This document shows, piece by piece, positions 6,783-16,211 of a stretch of DNA of 32,159 bases. The stretch's first letter is position 1; every line of letters starts with the position of its first letter. The notes below the pieces were generated by a model, which was not told the origin of the DNA, made no database searches, and saw only the letters and a program-made list of their open reading frames with translations. The position numbers and the translations under genes were made by a program. The DNA is from Planctomycetota bacterium. Its GTDB lineage: Bacteria; Planctomycetota; UBA1135. The stretch is from assembly GCA_014382805.1 (NCBI GenBank), contig JACNIZ010000241.1, positions 1 through 32,159 of the forward strand. Direction: 5' to 3'.

Positions 6783-9239
6783 CTATTGCGCCAACAAATC
6801 CATACAACGCTCTTCTAAAGCCAAACCAGCACTGTGATCAGGTTGTGAATTCAGCACGACTTTAAGGTGTTTCAAGGCTAACTCCGGATGGCCCTGCTCG
6901 GTTAGCGTAAAGGCCAGCCAATGGTGGGCTTCCGCGGATTGAGGCTGTAAACCGACCGCACGTATGGCCATGTCATAGGCTTGTCCCAAATCACCATCGG
7001 CCTTACGCAGCAAGCGTAGCTGCACTGAAAACAATAAAGCTTGAAATTGCTTTGGATCAGTTTCAAGCACGACATCAAGGAAAGAGGCTAAAACGTCGTA
7101 CTTGCCAGCTTGTAGCACTGATCGCGCCGAGAACCAAGTCCAAGTATCCATATCAGGACGCAATTTTGAGCACTCGATAAACGCTGGAATACACTCGTCG
7201 TACCGTTCCAAGCCAAACAGCGCCTGGCCGCGCATGAAGTAGCCGCGGGATTGCCAACCAGCAAATGGTTGGTTAATGAGTTCCTCCGAAATCAGAATTG
7301 CTTGCTGCCACTCTTTTTGCTTCAATCGCAGCCAACCCAAACGATTCAAGAGGTGCCAAGCGGAGGGCCGTACTTCCAAGCCTTGCAGTAATAATTTTTC
7401 GGCTTCTTGGTATTTTTTGCGGCGCAATAAATCCTGAGCGCGCACGCTGGTGACCCAAGGATGAAGCAATCCTTGGTCAATTTCAGCCGCCTTTTGCAAT
7501 GGGAGTTCAGCCTCGTCGAAGCGTTTGGAAACCATCATCAAATTGGCCAAATCCGCCCAAACTAATGCGCTTTCTGGTTCTAATTCCAAACATTGCAGCA
7601 AGGCCACTTCACAGTCGTTGAATCGGTCCGCGCTCTTGAGCACCCGTGCCAACTGCCGCAAGGATTGCACGCTTTGCGCGTACAAATCCAACGAACCCTG
7701 CAAAGACTTAATCGCTTGATCGGTTTGGCCCAATCCACGCGCGGCAAAACCTTCGACAAATCGCAATGGATAGCTAGTTGGGTAATACACGCTAGCCGTC
7801 CGCACCGCCTGAATCGTTTCTTCATACTGTCCGGATTGATTGAAATACATGCAAAGCAACAGCCAGTCTCGTGGCGTCTTGGCTTCTAATTGCGGCGCAA
7901 GATCCGGCAACAATGCAAGGTCGCGTGGATTGCTCGCCAGGATGACGGACACTTGGTCGGCCAGTGAATCAGGTTTCAATTTGACGCTTTGATAGTTTGC
8001 CATGGCCAGCTCATGCTCGGCTTCGAGCAGAAATGCGTCACCTTCCAAACGTAAACGATCACCCCGCGGCAAATCTTTTAAGCGCTCCCGAAAAGCTTCC
8101 ATTAGGCCACGATGCCACAGCTCGGCGGTTTCTTTGTATTCCACTTGGACGCGGATTTCTTCCAGCTGGCTGCCTTGCACCTTGGCGATCAAGCCGGTCC
8201 CCAACGCGGCAAGGGCTAACACTGCGATGGACCCAGTAATGGCGGCGCGGCGCGGATTGCGGGAAGTTCGTTGCCACCATCGCGACAAGCGACCGCGCGG
8301 GATTGCCTGCACCGGTTCGAAGCGCAGGAAGCGCGCGAACTCTTCTTCGACTTCTATGGCGCTGCTGTAGCCGTCGGGAATTCGTTTTTCTAAACACTTC
8401 TCTATCACTGCGCGAACGTCGGTTGGGATGTTGCGCGGGTTTTTCCAAACTGGGTCGGCGAATTGAATATTGCGCAGGAGTTCGCGCTGATTTTCGCCTT
8501 TGAATGGGGGGCTGCCGTTGAGAGCTTCGAAGGCTACGGTGCCAAGCGAAAAAACGTCGGAAGCGGAAGTGAGGGCTAGCCCGCGCGCTTGTTCGGGCGA
8601 GGCGTAAAGCGGCGTGCCAATGAAACCAGTTGCGCCAGCTTGGCGAATCATGTGGTCGCGGTCAGCTAGTCCAAAATCAACTAGGTGCGGCGTGCCATCT
8701 TCATCCAGCAAAATGTTGCTGGGTTTGATGTCACGGTGCACGATACCCTGCGCATGCGCCGAAGCCAGCGCTGAGCTGAGTTGGCGCAGTACCGGCAAAA
8801 TAAAAGCCAACCAATCCGCCGAAGTTGGCGACGGCAATGCGTCGGCGCGGCCAGCTAAAATTTCACCGAGGTTGTAGCCCTTGATCAAGGACATCGCCAG
8901 CCAGCGATAATCAGGAGTCAAACCGGTATCAAAAACCTCAATGATGTTGGGGTGCTGCAACGATGCCAGCAAGCGGCCTTCGCGTTCCAAGCGCGCCTTG
9001 CCTTCGGCAGTGCGATCGGCCGCCACCAACGGGATCAGTTTCAACGCTACGCGTCGGCCTAAGCTTTTTTGCTGTGCTTCATAAACCACGCCTGTGGCGC
9101 CGCGACCAAGCACACTGAGCAAGATGTATTCGCCAATGTCCGCGCCTACGCTGGGCAATCCAACCGCGTCCTGTTCAAAGGACAGGAACGAAAGTGCATC
9201 ACTATGCTGACTTTCAGTCTGGCGGGGAGGATCGTCCAT
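6783..9239 (-). CDS. Membrane Ser/Thr protein kinase with C-terminal TPR domain
   Basis: An 818-residue Hanks-type kinase that should phosphorylate Ser/Thr on unknown partners. The kinase domain (about 38-305) has a Gly-rich loop G45-R-G-A-T-G50, Lys K67 in VALKL, catalytic H168-R-D170 with IKPSN, D188-F-G190 and the GTPLYASPEQ activation-segment end, so it looks active. One membrane helix (about 332-353) is followed by about 460 residues of TPR-like helical repeats, presumably outside the cytoplasm. It is the last gene of the MoxR/VWA operon, starting 22 bases after the double-VWA gene. A small inverted repeat (TGGTGG at 9241-9246, CCACCA at 9254-9259) fills the gap and could hide the start region; no strong Shine-Dalgarno is visible. 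Kinase assignment is firm, its link to the operon's function is inferred. Confidence 0.92.
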   Translation of the reverse strand: MDDPPRQTESQHSDALSFLSFEQDAVGLPSVGADIGEYILLSVLGRGATGVVYEAQQKSLGRRVALKLIPLVAADRTAEGKARLEREGRLLASLQHPNIIEVFDTGLTPDYRWLAMSLIKGYNLGEILAGRADALPSPTSADWLAFILPVLRQLSSALASAHAQGIVHRDIKPSNILLDEDGTPHLVDFGLADRDHMIRQAGATGFIGTPLYASPEQARGLALTSASDVFSLGTVAFEALNGSPPFKGENQRELLRNIQFADPVWKNPRNIPTDVRAVIEKCLEKRIPDGYSSAIEVEEEFARFLRFEPVQAIPRGRLSRWWQRTSRNPRRAAITGSIAVLALAALGTGLIAKVQGSQLEEIRVQVEYKETAELWHRGLMEAFRERLKDLPRGDRLRLEGDAFLLEAEHELAMANYQSVKLKPDSLADQVSVILASNPRDLALLPDLAPQLEAKTPRDWLLLCMYFNQSGQYEETIQAVRTASVYYPTSYPLRFVEGFAARGLGQTDQAIKSLQGSLDLYAQSVQSLRQLARVLKSADRFNDCEVALLQCLELEPESALVWADLANLMMVSKRFDEAELPLQKAAEIDQGLLHPWVTSVRAQDLLRRKKYQEAEKLLLQGLEVRPSAWHLLNRLGWLRLKQKEWQQAILISEELINQPFAGWQSRGYFMRGQALFGLERYDECIPAFIECSKLRPDMDTWTWFSARSVLQAGKYDVLASFLDVVLETDPKQFQALLFSVQLRLLRKADGDLGQAYDMAIRAVGLQPQSAEAHHWLAFTLTEQGHPELALKHLKVVLNSQPDHSAGLALEERCMDLLAQ

Positions 9240-9261
9240 ATGGTGGCGCTAAACCACCAGT

Positions 9262-12027
9262 CTAACCCTTGGTCCGGCGGGATGCGCGCCGTTTTGCCCC
9301 ACTGAGCGCGTCGTCCAGGTCGGCTGCTGCTTCGGGTTGTTTGTTTGCCGGGGTCGGTGCGGTAGCTGGGGCTGCCTCTTTAGCCGCGGCCTTGCTTTTC
9401 GGCATCGCCCTCGCCCTCGCTGCAGTTACGTCCTTGGCGTTGGTTTCAAGGGCCGCCTTGGAAACAGTTTTTGCGCGCAACGCAACGCTTCCTTCAAATA
9501 AACGTCGCCAAGAAATTTCCATCAGCATCAGCAACAATCCGGCCATGGCGAACCACACTGCCAGGGGTTTCACTGCTTTGGCTTTGCGTGATCCGCGCAA
9601 TAATTCGGTCGTTGCAGGATTCATGCGGCCACCCGACAAACGCGCTACCCGACCTAAAACCAGATCGCCGCCGTCGCGTTGCATGCGCGGTTCAAATTCG
9701 GGTGAGTAGGGGATAGCGAGTGGGTCCATCTTTAAGATTTCCCCTACTTCGGTGGCGGCAGCGAATCGATAAACACCTTCCATGCCGATGGGTACCCGCG
9801 CTTCAAAGCGGTCGGCGGAAACTGGTACTAAATCGATGAGCGTACTGGAGCCGTCGGGTGCGACCATGCGCGCCGTCAATGCGCCGACGGCTTGAGCAGA
9901 GTTTTCGCGATCCACGTCAACGGAGATCACCGCTTCGCGCCCTTCACGCTGCACACCGGTGAAAAATTGTTGGGGCGCAGATTGCGCCGAAATCCAACGG
10001 CTAACCGTCACCAGTAAGTTGGCAACTTCCGGCCATGCCGCGGCATCGACTTGAAACTTACCGCTGACTTGGCCAGTGAACGCGGCGGTCCGACCCAGTC
10101 CAGCTTGCATGGTGGCAATGACTGGAGCACCGTATTCGTCGGTGGTGCGTGCCCCTTGTGAGGCACCTGGACGTAAATAGCACAAGTTATAACCAGGCAG
10201 AGTTTGCCAGGCACCGGCGGCTAAATTTGAAATGGCGAAAAGGCCGGGCGTGGATTCGGTGGTCGTCGCCAGGTCGATGAAGGAAGACCGCGCTGCCAAC
10301 AAAGTGTCCTGAGCAAACAGGCGCGGTAGTTCAGCCGGATCTTGCGAGAAGAAAATCTGGCCGCCGCCACGCCGCGCCACGTCTTGAAGAAATACGGCGT
10401 CTGAGTTGCTGGGATCGCCCAACGCAACAACCGAAACTGTGGTGTTGTATTTGGTGGTGAGATCATTTAGCAATTCGACGTAGCGGCCAGGCTCTTCGGC
10501 GTCGGCGGCGTCGGCGAATAAGACGATGTGGCGATTGGAGCGCGCAGTCTTGCTTAGTTCGATGGCTGCTGCGCTCAGGCCGGTATAGGTGTAAATTCCA
10601 CCGCCACCCGATTGAATGCCTGACACCCGACTCGTAAACGTCTCCGGATCATTCACCGGAGTAAGCGGAACAATCATGTGGGGTTCGGAATCCACCGCGA
10701 TCACGGTGACTTCATCCATTGGACCCAGCAACTGAATGGCCTCCATCGTGCCGGCATTGGCCAAGTCCATTTTGGTCAAGCCGCCAGCCACCGACGCTCC
10801 CATAGAACCAGAACGGTCGAGCACAAACGCCAACGCCAAACCGGCTTTGCGATGCTCGACGCGCATCTCCATCGTTACCGGCAGCAGCGGATCCAAACTC
10901 GACCGGTAATAACCACCGACGCCAAAACTAGCTTGACCGCCGGTAATCAGCAAGCCAGTTCCAAGGTCGCGGACTTGGCTAGCAATAGCCGGCAACATGC
11001 TGCCCAGTGCCGTCGCCGGCAAGTTTTCGAGCACAATGCTGCGGAAGTTTTCTAACCACGAGGCATCATGTTTAGGCAACTGCTCAGGCGTCACCACCTG
11101 CACTTTCATGCCCGCGCCTAGCAACGCCGCCGCCAACCGACCCATCGCGCCATCTTGATTGATCAGCAAAATGGGGCGGTTGCCTTCCACCCGCATCACG
11201 CCCAAGCCGACGTTATTCGCCAGCACTCGATCGCCATCCAACTCTAATTTCAAGCGGTACTTCGCCAGTCCGGCGCTTTGACCCAGATCGCGAAATAGCA
11301 GTTGGTTCAACCCCGAACGCAACTCTTGACTGCCGCGGCCAATGACCGTTTCACCACGCAGTAAAGTGTATTGCGCAGTAGTTTCACGATCCGATCGCAC
11401 GTAGGCCGCAAACTGAAATGGCTCGCCAACTTCCACGCTACTTGGCAGGTCCATACTCTCCACTGCAACGTCGACGTTACTGCTGATCCGAGCGCTGCGC
11501 ACGTCGATATGAATGTCACGCATCGCTGCGCGTCGGGCGACGGCGTCGGGTGGGGTGCCGTGGAATTCGCCGTCGGAAAAAAGCAGGATGGAGCCGGGGC
11601 GGTTCTCCGGAATGAGCGCAAGTGCCTGTTCCAGCGCCGATGTCAAATTGGAGCCATCGGCATCGAGGGTTGTGGAATAACCGTCCAGGCTGGCCGAGTT
11701 GCTTGGCGCTTGTTCGATGGCGTGATCGGCGGCGAAGGTCAGCACTGAAATGCGATCGCCAGATTTCATTTGCTCGCCGGCCAATTTCATGACTTCAGCG
11801 ACCGTGGCTTGGCTGCCGCCGGGCATGGAACGCGAGCGATCGATCACCAGAACCAAATCGCGGCCACTGACGGAGCCTCCACCATGCGGGCCAGCAAGCG
11901 CGATCAAAAGCGAAACGGCAATCAGGGCGCGCAACAGCAATCGCGTGCTCCAGCCGGGGCTGCTCTTCCAAAGGGCAATCGCCAGCGGGAATGCCAGCAA
12001 AAGTAGCTCAGGGTAAAGCAGGTTCAT
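9262..12027 (-). CDS. Double-VWA membrane protein with central glutamine-amidotransferase-like domain (BatB-like)
   Basis: A 921-residue membrane protein. Two N-terminal helices (first about 50 residues) precede a first VWA domain with MIDAS metal site D63-R-S-R-S. A central segment (about 280-385, from RPILLINQDG to LITGGQASFG) looks like a class I glutamine-amidotransferase-like fold and shows no evident catalytic triad. A second VWA domain begins with D404-R-S-G-S. A C-terminal helix near residue 825 is followed by a long Ala/Lys/Pro-rich tail ending in basic residues. ATG at 12027 is preferred to the GTG at 12033 because the G-rich run at 12034-12038 sits directly on that GTG but about five bases before the ATG. 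It lies 31 bases after the BatA-like gene. VWA proteins of this kind are usual partners of MoxR ATPases. Confidence 0.86.
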   Translation of the reverse strand: MNLLYPELLLLAFPLAIALWKSSPGWSTRLLLRALIAVSLLIALAGPHGGGSVSGRDLVLVIDRSRSMPGGSQATVAEVMKLAGEQMKSGDRISVLTFAADHAIEQAPSNSASLDGYSTTLDADGSNLTSALEQALALIPENRPGSILLFSDGEFHGTPPDAVARRAAMRDIHIDVRSARISSNVDVAVESMDLPSSVEVGEPFQFAAYVRSDRETTAQYTLLRGETVIGRGSQELRSGLNQLLFRDLGQSAGLAKYRLKLELDGDRVLANNVGLGVMRVEGNRPILLINQDGAMGRLAAALLGAGMKVQVVTPEQLPKHDASWLENFRSIVLENLPATALGSMLPAIASQVRDLGTGLLITGGQASFGVGGYYRSSLDPLLPVTMEMRVEHRKAGLALAFVLDRSGSMGASVAGGLTKMDLANAGTMEAIQLLGPMDEVTVIAVDSEPHMIVPLTPVNDPETFTSRVSGIQSGGGGIYTYTGLSAAAIELSKTARSNRHIVLFADAADAEEPGRYVELLNDLTTKYNTTVSVVALGDPSNSDAVFLQDVARRGGGQIFFSQDPAELPRLFAQDTLLAARSSFIDLATTTESTPGLFAISNLAAGAWQTLPGYNLCYLRPGASQGARTTDEYGAPVIATMQAGLGRTAAFTGQVSGKFQVDAAAWPEVANLLVTVSRWISAQSAPQQFFTGVQREGREAVISVDVDRENSAQAVGALTARMVAPDGSSTLIDLVPVSADRFEARVPIGMEGVYRFAAATEVGEILKMDPLAIPYSPEFEPRMQRDGGDLVLGRVARLSGGRMNPATTELLRGSRKAKAVKPLAVWFAMAGLLLMLMEISWRRLFEGSVALRAKTVSKAALETNAKDVTAARARAMPKSKAAAKEAAPATAPTPANKQPEAAADLDDALSGAKRRASRRTKG

Positions 12028-12058
12028 CTGCACCCCCAGCGGTAATTGCGGAGGCAGC

Positions 12059-13822
12059 TCATGCAGACCTCCGCTTGCCCAAGTAAAGCCAGTTGGCGAT
12101 CAATAGACCGACGAAAAGCAGCAGCAAAATGCGGCCCATGGGAGATTCTGCGTAACCTTGCTGCGCTAAAACCGTCTCCCCCAAAAGGGGGGGCTGCTCG
12201 AAAGTTTCGGCAGTACTCAAATCGGACTCCGCCGGATCAATAAAATTCACCGCAAACCGCACCAGCGGCTTCTCCTGCAAACTCAAAACGTATGCAGGGT
12301 GCGGCGCCAAATCGTCTAATCGCAAATTGCCATCCGTTTTCAAACTCTTTTTCGCGCCGACGCCGTGCAATTCAAATTGAGCCCTACCCTGATGGCGGTA
12401 TTCAAACGCCTGCCCGGCAACCAAATTCACTTCTTGCGGACCTTGCAAAGCAGCGCGCCGCATTTCGACCAAATTAGAAACCAAAATCGGCCAATCCGGC
12501 GACTGCACCAAAGTCGAGCGCAGCGGCAGCAAATTGATCATGTAAATCACCGCATTGCCCACAGCAGTTTCGCTAATTAACGCCAAGTCGCCTATAGAAA
12601 GCAAGGGCAGACCTTTGGGCGCAAATGTTTTGGAGCGGCTCCATAAAATTCCTTCAAAGGTCAAGCCGCGTAGCAAAGCATGGCGCTTTTCAGGCAAGAA
12701 GCCATGAATAAATGCTTCGGCGTCGGCGGAAGCGGTGGCAGGATGCGGCACTACCACTGACCAAGCTGGTGCTGGCGCCGCATCGTGGCCAAAAACCAAA
12801 TGCGCAGCTTGCAACTGCCGAGTGATTTTCACCTCAGGCAAGGCGTCGGCAAAATCCTGTAGGCGCATTGCTTCTTGCACACCGACGTCCAACTGATAGC
12901 CCAAATAAACGGTGCGGTCGGGGTTGGGATAAAGCGTGGCGCTATTGTCGACGGCCACCGCGTCGGGCTGGAGTTGCAAGCGCACCGCAGGCGTGCCATC
13001 CGGCAGCGGGAATTCAAAGTGCACGTCCTTATTCGGCGCGGCTTCGAATTCGCGTTCCAGCAGCAGTTCTTCGCCAACAAAAATTTGCAGCTTGTTGCTT
13101 TGTGGGGTAGCGCTAGTCAATGCAGCCACGTCATAAAGCCGTGCCGTGCAATGAACAATATCAGCATTGGTGCGACGCGCTTCGATCAGCGCCATGTTTG
13201 CTTGTTGAGTGCCGAACCCGAGCACGCGCACCTCGTCGCCTAAGGTTGATTCGGCAGCCAAAGCGTGGTCGGTCATGAACCAAATCTCACCGCCCAACGC
13301 CAGTTCTCGCGCCAAACTGATCGCCGGTCGTGGATCATGTCCGGGCGACGTCGGTTGCCAGTTTTGCATGGCCTCGCGCGCCTCAGGGATCAACGCACCA
13401 GGTCCGCATAACAAGCTTGGCCGCACTCCGCTGCGGATCAAAGTGACCCGAGTCCGACGTCCTTGTTCGTCTAACTCCTCTTCGAATCGTTTATTCAATT
13501 CTGCCTTAACCGTGGCCGCGCTCATCGATGCGGAGTCGTCCAAAACCACGATCAAATGTTTGGCGTCGTTGTTCGACAGCGGGTCGAAACCGGAAATGAA
13601 CAGCGCAATCAGCAAGGCGGCAAACAACTCCATCCAAAACGACGGCGTGCGGCGCAACGGCTGACGCGTGCGACCCGACGACTCGCGCGCTTCTGGGCTA
13701 AGCCATAAAAAAAGCGAGCTGACCGGCACCTGCAAATGCCGCTGTCGATAAAGGTGCAAGGCCACCACCGCCGGAATCGCAGCGAAGGCAAACAACCCCA
13801 AAGGATTCGTAAACCAACTCAT
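12059..13822 (-). CDS. BatA-like aerotolerance-type membrane protein with VWA domain
   Basis: A 587-residue protein. The N-terminus (MSWFTNPLGLFAFAAIPAVV, then HLYRQR) is the BatA N-terminal motif (PF07584 type), with helices at about 5-22 and 62-80. A VWA-like domain follows with MIDAS D95-D-S-A-S99. The middle is beta-rich and unassigned, and the C-terminus ends in a helix (ILLLLFVGLLIANWLYLG) and a basic tail. Its start overlaps the DUF58 stop in ATGA, a sign of translational coupling. In other bacteria Bat proteins work with a MoxR ATPase and a DUF58 protein; the biochemical role is poorly defined, so only the membership in such a system is claimed. Confidence 0.88.
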   Translation of the reverse strand: MSWFTNPLGLFAFAAIPAVVALHLYRQRHLQVPVSSLFLWLSPEARESSGRTRQPLRRTPSFWMELFAALLIALFISGFDPLSNNDAKHLIVVLDDSASMSAATVKAELNKRFEEELDEQGRRTRVTLIRSGVRPSLLCGPGALIPEAREAMQNWQPTSPGHDPRPAISLARELALGGEIWFMTDHALAAESTLGDEVRVLGFGTQQANMALIEARRTNADIVHCTARLYDVAALTSATPQSNKLQIFVGEELLLEREFEAAPNKDVHFEFPLPDGTPAVRLQLQPDAVAVDNSATLYPNPDRTVYLGYQLDVGVQEAMRLQDFADALPEVKITRQLQAAHLVFGHDAAPAPAWSVVVPHPATASADAEAFIHGFLPEKRHALLRGLTFEGILWSRSKTFAPKGLPLLSIGDLALISETAVGNAVIYMINLLPLRSTLVQSPDWPILVSNLVEMRRAALQGPQEVNLVAGQAFEYRHQGRAQFELHGVGAKKSLKTDGNLRLDDLAPHPAYVLSLQEKPLVRFAVNFIDPAESDLSTAETFEQPPLLGETVLAQQGYAESPMGRILLLLFVGLLIANWLYLGKRRSA

Positions 13823-14664
13823 CGCGGCTCCACCAACCCAGTCGGGATCAAGTCTTCGTAAACCACATCAACGATGTCCTCGCGCGCGATCAAACGCACA
13901 TAAGCACCTCCACCGCGACGCACCTCAGCTTGCAAGGTATCGCATAGCCGACGCAACCGTTTTTGGTACAACTCGGCGGCGCGATCGTCGAACGCGATAT
14001 CGCGCCACGCGCCATTTTCGACGTCATTCAAGTGCAAAGAACCGCGTTGTGGCGGCTGCCACTCGTCGGCGTCGAGCACTTGCAGAACAATGAAAGTGCT
14101 GCAGCGTGCTGCCAGTTTTTGCACCAAACTACGCGCGTCGTGCGGGTATAAAAAATCGCTGATGAGCACACGCACGGATCCAGCTCGGAGCAATCCACCC
14201 AACGGCAGTTGATCCAACGGCGACGTCGAAATCAATGGCAGGTGATCGGCGCTGGCATTGCGCAGTGCATCCAAAGGCAAAGGTACTGGAGGATCGCTGG
14301 CAAGCAATGCCTTAAACAGCGAATCCCCACTAGCCGCACCAGCCAAAAAACTAGCCAAGCCACGACTCGTATTGGCCTTCGCCGACGTCAACGCCATCGA
14401 TTTACTGCCGTCTAAAATCAGTTCAATCGTCGCCGCGACCTCCTCGCGATACAGCCGCGTAGTCAGAGTTTCGGTGCGGGCATACGCGCGCCAATCGACG
14501 TGGCGCAAGTCATCGCCCGCCTGGTAATCGCGAAACTCCTGAAACTCCAACGACGAACCGGTGCCCTTGCCAAAACGCTGACCCGCCGGACCCGCCTCAG
14601 GTCGGGCGTGTGCCAGCAGCGTGAAAGCGCTGCCTAGTTCGAATGGATTATCGGCCGCACTCAA
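13819..14664 (-). CDS. DUF58 domain protein
   Basis: A soluble DUF58 protein of 281 residues, the standard companion of MoxR ATPases. The family signature is clear: FQEFRDYQAGDDLRHVDWRA (about 41-60). A VWA-like fold follows with the segment LILDGSKSM, a DxSxS-type site. The start is a TTG that overlaps the permease stop (TTGA, 14661-14664); no ATG lies near, so the TTG seems real. The stop overlaps the BatA-like start by 4 bases. Function is inferred from context: a cytoplasmic link between the ATPase and the membrane VWA proteins. Confidence 0.92.
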   Translation of the reverse strand: MSAADNPFELGSAFTLLAHARPEAGPAGQRFGKGTGSSLEFQEFRDYQAGDDLRHVDWRAYARTETLTTRLYREEVAATIELILDGSKSMALTSAKANTSRGLASFLAGAASGDSLFKALLASDPPVPLPLDALRNASADHLPLISTSPLDQLPLGGLLRAGSVRVLISDFLYPHDARSLVQKLAARCSTFIVLQVLDADEWQPPQRGSLHLNDVENGAWRDIAFDDRAAELYQKRLRRLCDTLQAEVRRGGGAYVRLIAREDIVDVVYEDLIPTGLVEPR

Positions 14665-16211
14665 TCCAGGTCAGTGGGCTCTGGGGTGGGAACAGCCGGG
14701 GGAACGGGTGCAGAAACTGGGGCGGCGCCTGAGAGTTGCTGACGGCGCAATTTTTTGAGCCTAGATCGATACCCCGCTATGAAAACAAATTGAGCAAACA
14801 ATGCCAGGGCGGCGAGGAACCCCCAACCGATTAGGCCTCCTGCTTCTCTCACACGGTTGTAGTTACGTCCTATAACGTAAATAGGATTCAGCCCGCTTTC
14901 GAAATTCGCCATGCTGTGTAGTCCAAATATCAATCCGAAGACTCCAGTAAGCAATGCCAAAATTGGAATCGTTGCCGGAATGGTCGCTCGCATAACGCTG
15001 CGCAAGACGAAGCCGGTGCTCGCGCGTGAAGCGATCATGCTTGGGAACAGTGCAATAGGCACGAATACTACTAGGGCGGAAATCGCTGCATAAAGTCCAT
15101 TGCTTGAAATACTATTTGTGGAGTGGCCGAACATACCTAGCCATGAATTGCCAGGAATCAGCAAAGGCAAGGACAGGATTGCCATCTGCATTAGATAAAG
15201 CGCACTGCCGGTAGTTCCACCGGGAAGGAATAGCCATGAGCCAAAACGTCGCCATTTGCCTTGGGTGATTTGATTGCGGCAGCGCACTCCAAGGTGATCG
15301 CTTTCCGTTAACGTGGGAATATTTAGCCCAGTGCAAAGGGCATAGTTCACCACCGTGCCAATGGTGACGACGTCCGGGTCGCGCCATAGGTGCCAGAACA
15401 AAATGACCAAGCCGGTGCCATAGATACTGGCCAACAGGCATGCCACACGCACTCGCAGTAAACCATTTTCTTCGCGGTGAGTGATGGTCTCAATTGCCAG
15501 GCCGTAGCCCCATAGATGCAGCAAGTTAAGGCCAATAAATACGGTCGCAGCTGTAACCAGCAAATCGCCTGAGTTTATGGAAACAAACGGTTGGAATAAA
15601 ACAACCATCATTCCGCCGGACCACCAAGCCACCATTCCTACGCAAACCAAGGCGAGGAAGGCCAATGCCAAAGACTGCAATGCACGATTTTTAAAGCTGC
15701 AAGCAAGAAAAATTGCCACCAAGCTCAAGGTCATAGAAAACGCGATGGTGAAAACCACCAACATCAAACTAACCAACAAATCCAAGCCGAATAAGGTATG
15801 CCCGACAACTAGAAAAGGGGCCAGCGTGCTGACGAAAAGCAGCATAAGCATGCCCGCAGCCAGCCATTTGCCTTGGATGATCTGCGCTGGCCGCAATCCG
15901 CTAATTAACAAGGCGTCGAAGGTATTGTCGTCGCGCTCGGACGCCATGCTGCGGTTGGCTTGCAACGGCACCAAAACCATTCCCGCTGCCGCCAATACGA
16001 TGCTCATGCCTAAGTAAAAAATGGTGCCCGAATCATTGACCAAGTCTTCGGATCGCGCATTTTGTGTGGTAAGTAACAAGGTGGCGACTATGAAAGCCAT
16101 GCCCAACATGCACAAGAAGCTGAAGCGGAAAAACTTGCCGCGCACCGCTTGGCGCACTTCTTTGACCAATATTGGATTTAATCGGTCCCCGAATTTGGCG
16201 AGCATTTTCAT
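14661..16211 (-). CDS. ABC-2 type transporter permease
   Basis: A 516-residue membrane protein with about ten to twelve hydrophobic helices. The N-terminus (NPILVKEVRQAVRGKFFRFS) and the segment RDDNTFDALLISGLRPAQIIQGKW are typical of ABC-2 permeases, where the latter contacts the ATPase. The C-terminus is a Pro-rich cytoplasmic tail. It overlaps the ABC ATPase gene by 4 bases (ATGA), so the two should form one exporter. The substrate cannot be told from sequence. A second in-frame ATG at 16205 is possible. Confidence 0.88.
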   Translation of the reverse strand: MKMLAKFGDRLNPILVKEVRQAVRGKFFRFSFLCMLGMAFIVATLLLTTQNARSEDLVNDSGTIFYLGMSIVLAAAGMVLVPLQANRSMASERDDNTFDALLISGLRPAQIIQGKWLAAGMLMLLFVSTLAPFLVVGHTLFGLDLLVSLMLVVFTIAFSMTLSLVAIFLACSFKNRALQSLALAFLALVCVGMVAWWSGGMMVVLFQPFVSINSGDLLVTAATVFIGLNLLHLWGYGLAIETITHREENGLLRVRVACLLASIYGTGLVILFWHLWRDPDVVTIGTVVNYALCTGLNIPTLTESDHLGVRCRNQITQGKWRRFGSWLFLPGGTTGSALYLMQMAILSLPLLIPGNSWLGMFGHSTNSISSNGLYAAISALVVFVPIALFPSMIASRASTGFVLRSVMRATIPATIPILALLTGVFGLIFGLHSMANFESGLNPIYVIGRNYNRVREAGGLIGWGFLAALALFAQFVFIAGYRSRLKKLRRQQLSGAAPVSAPVPPAVPTPEPTDLD

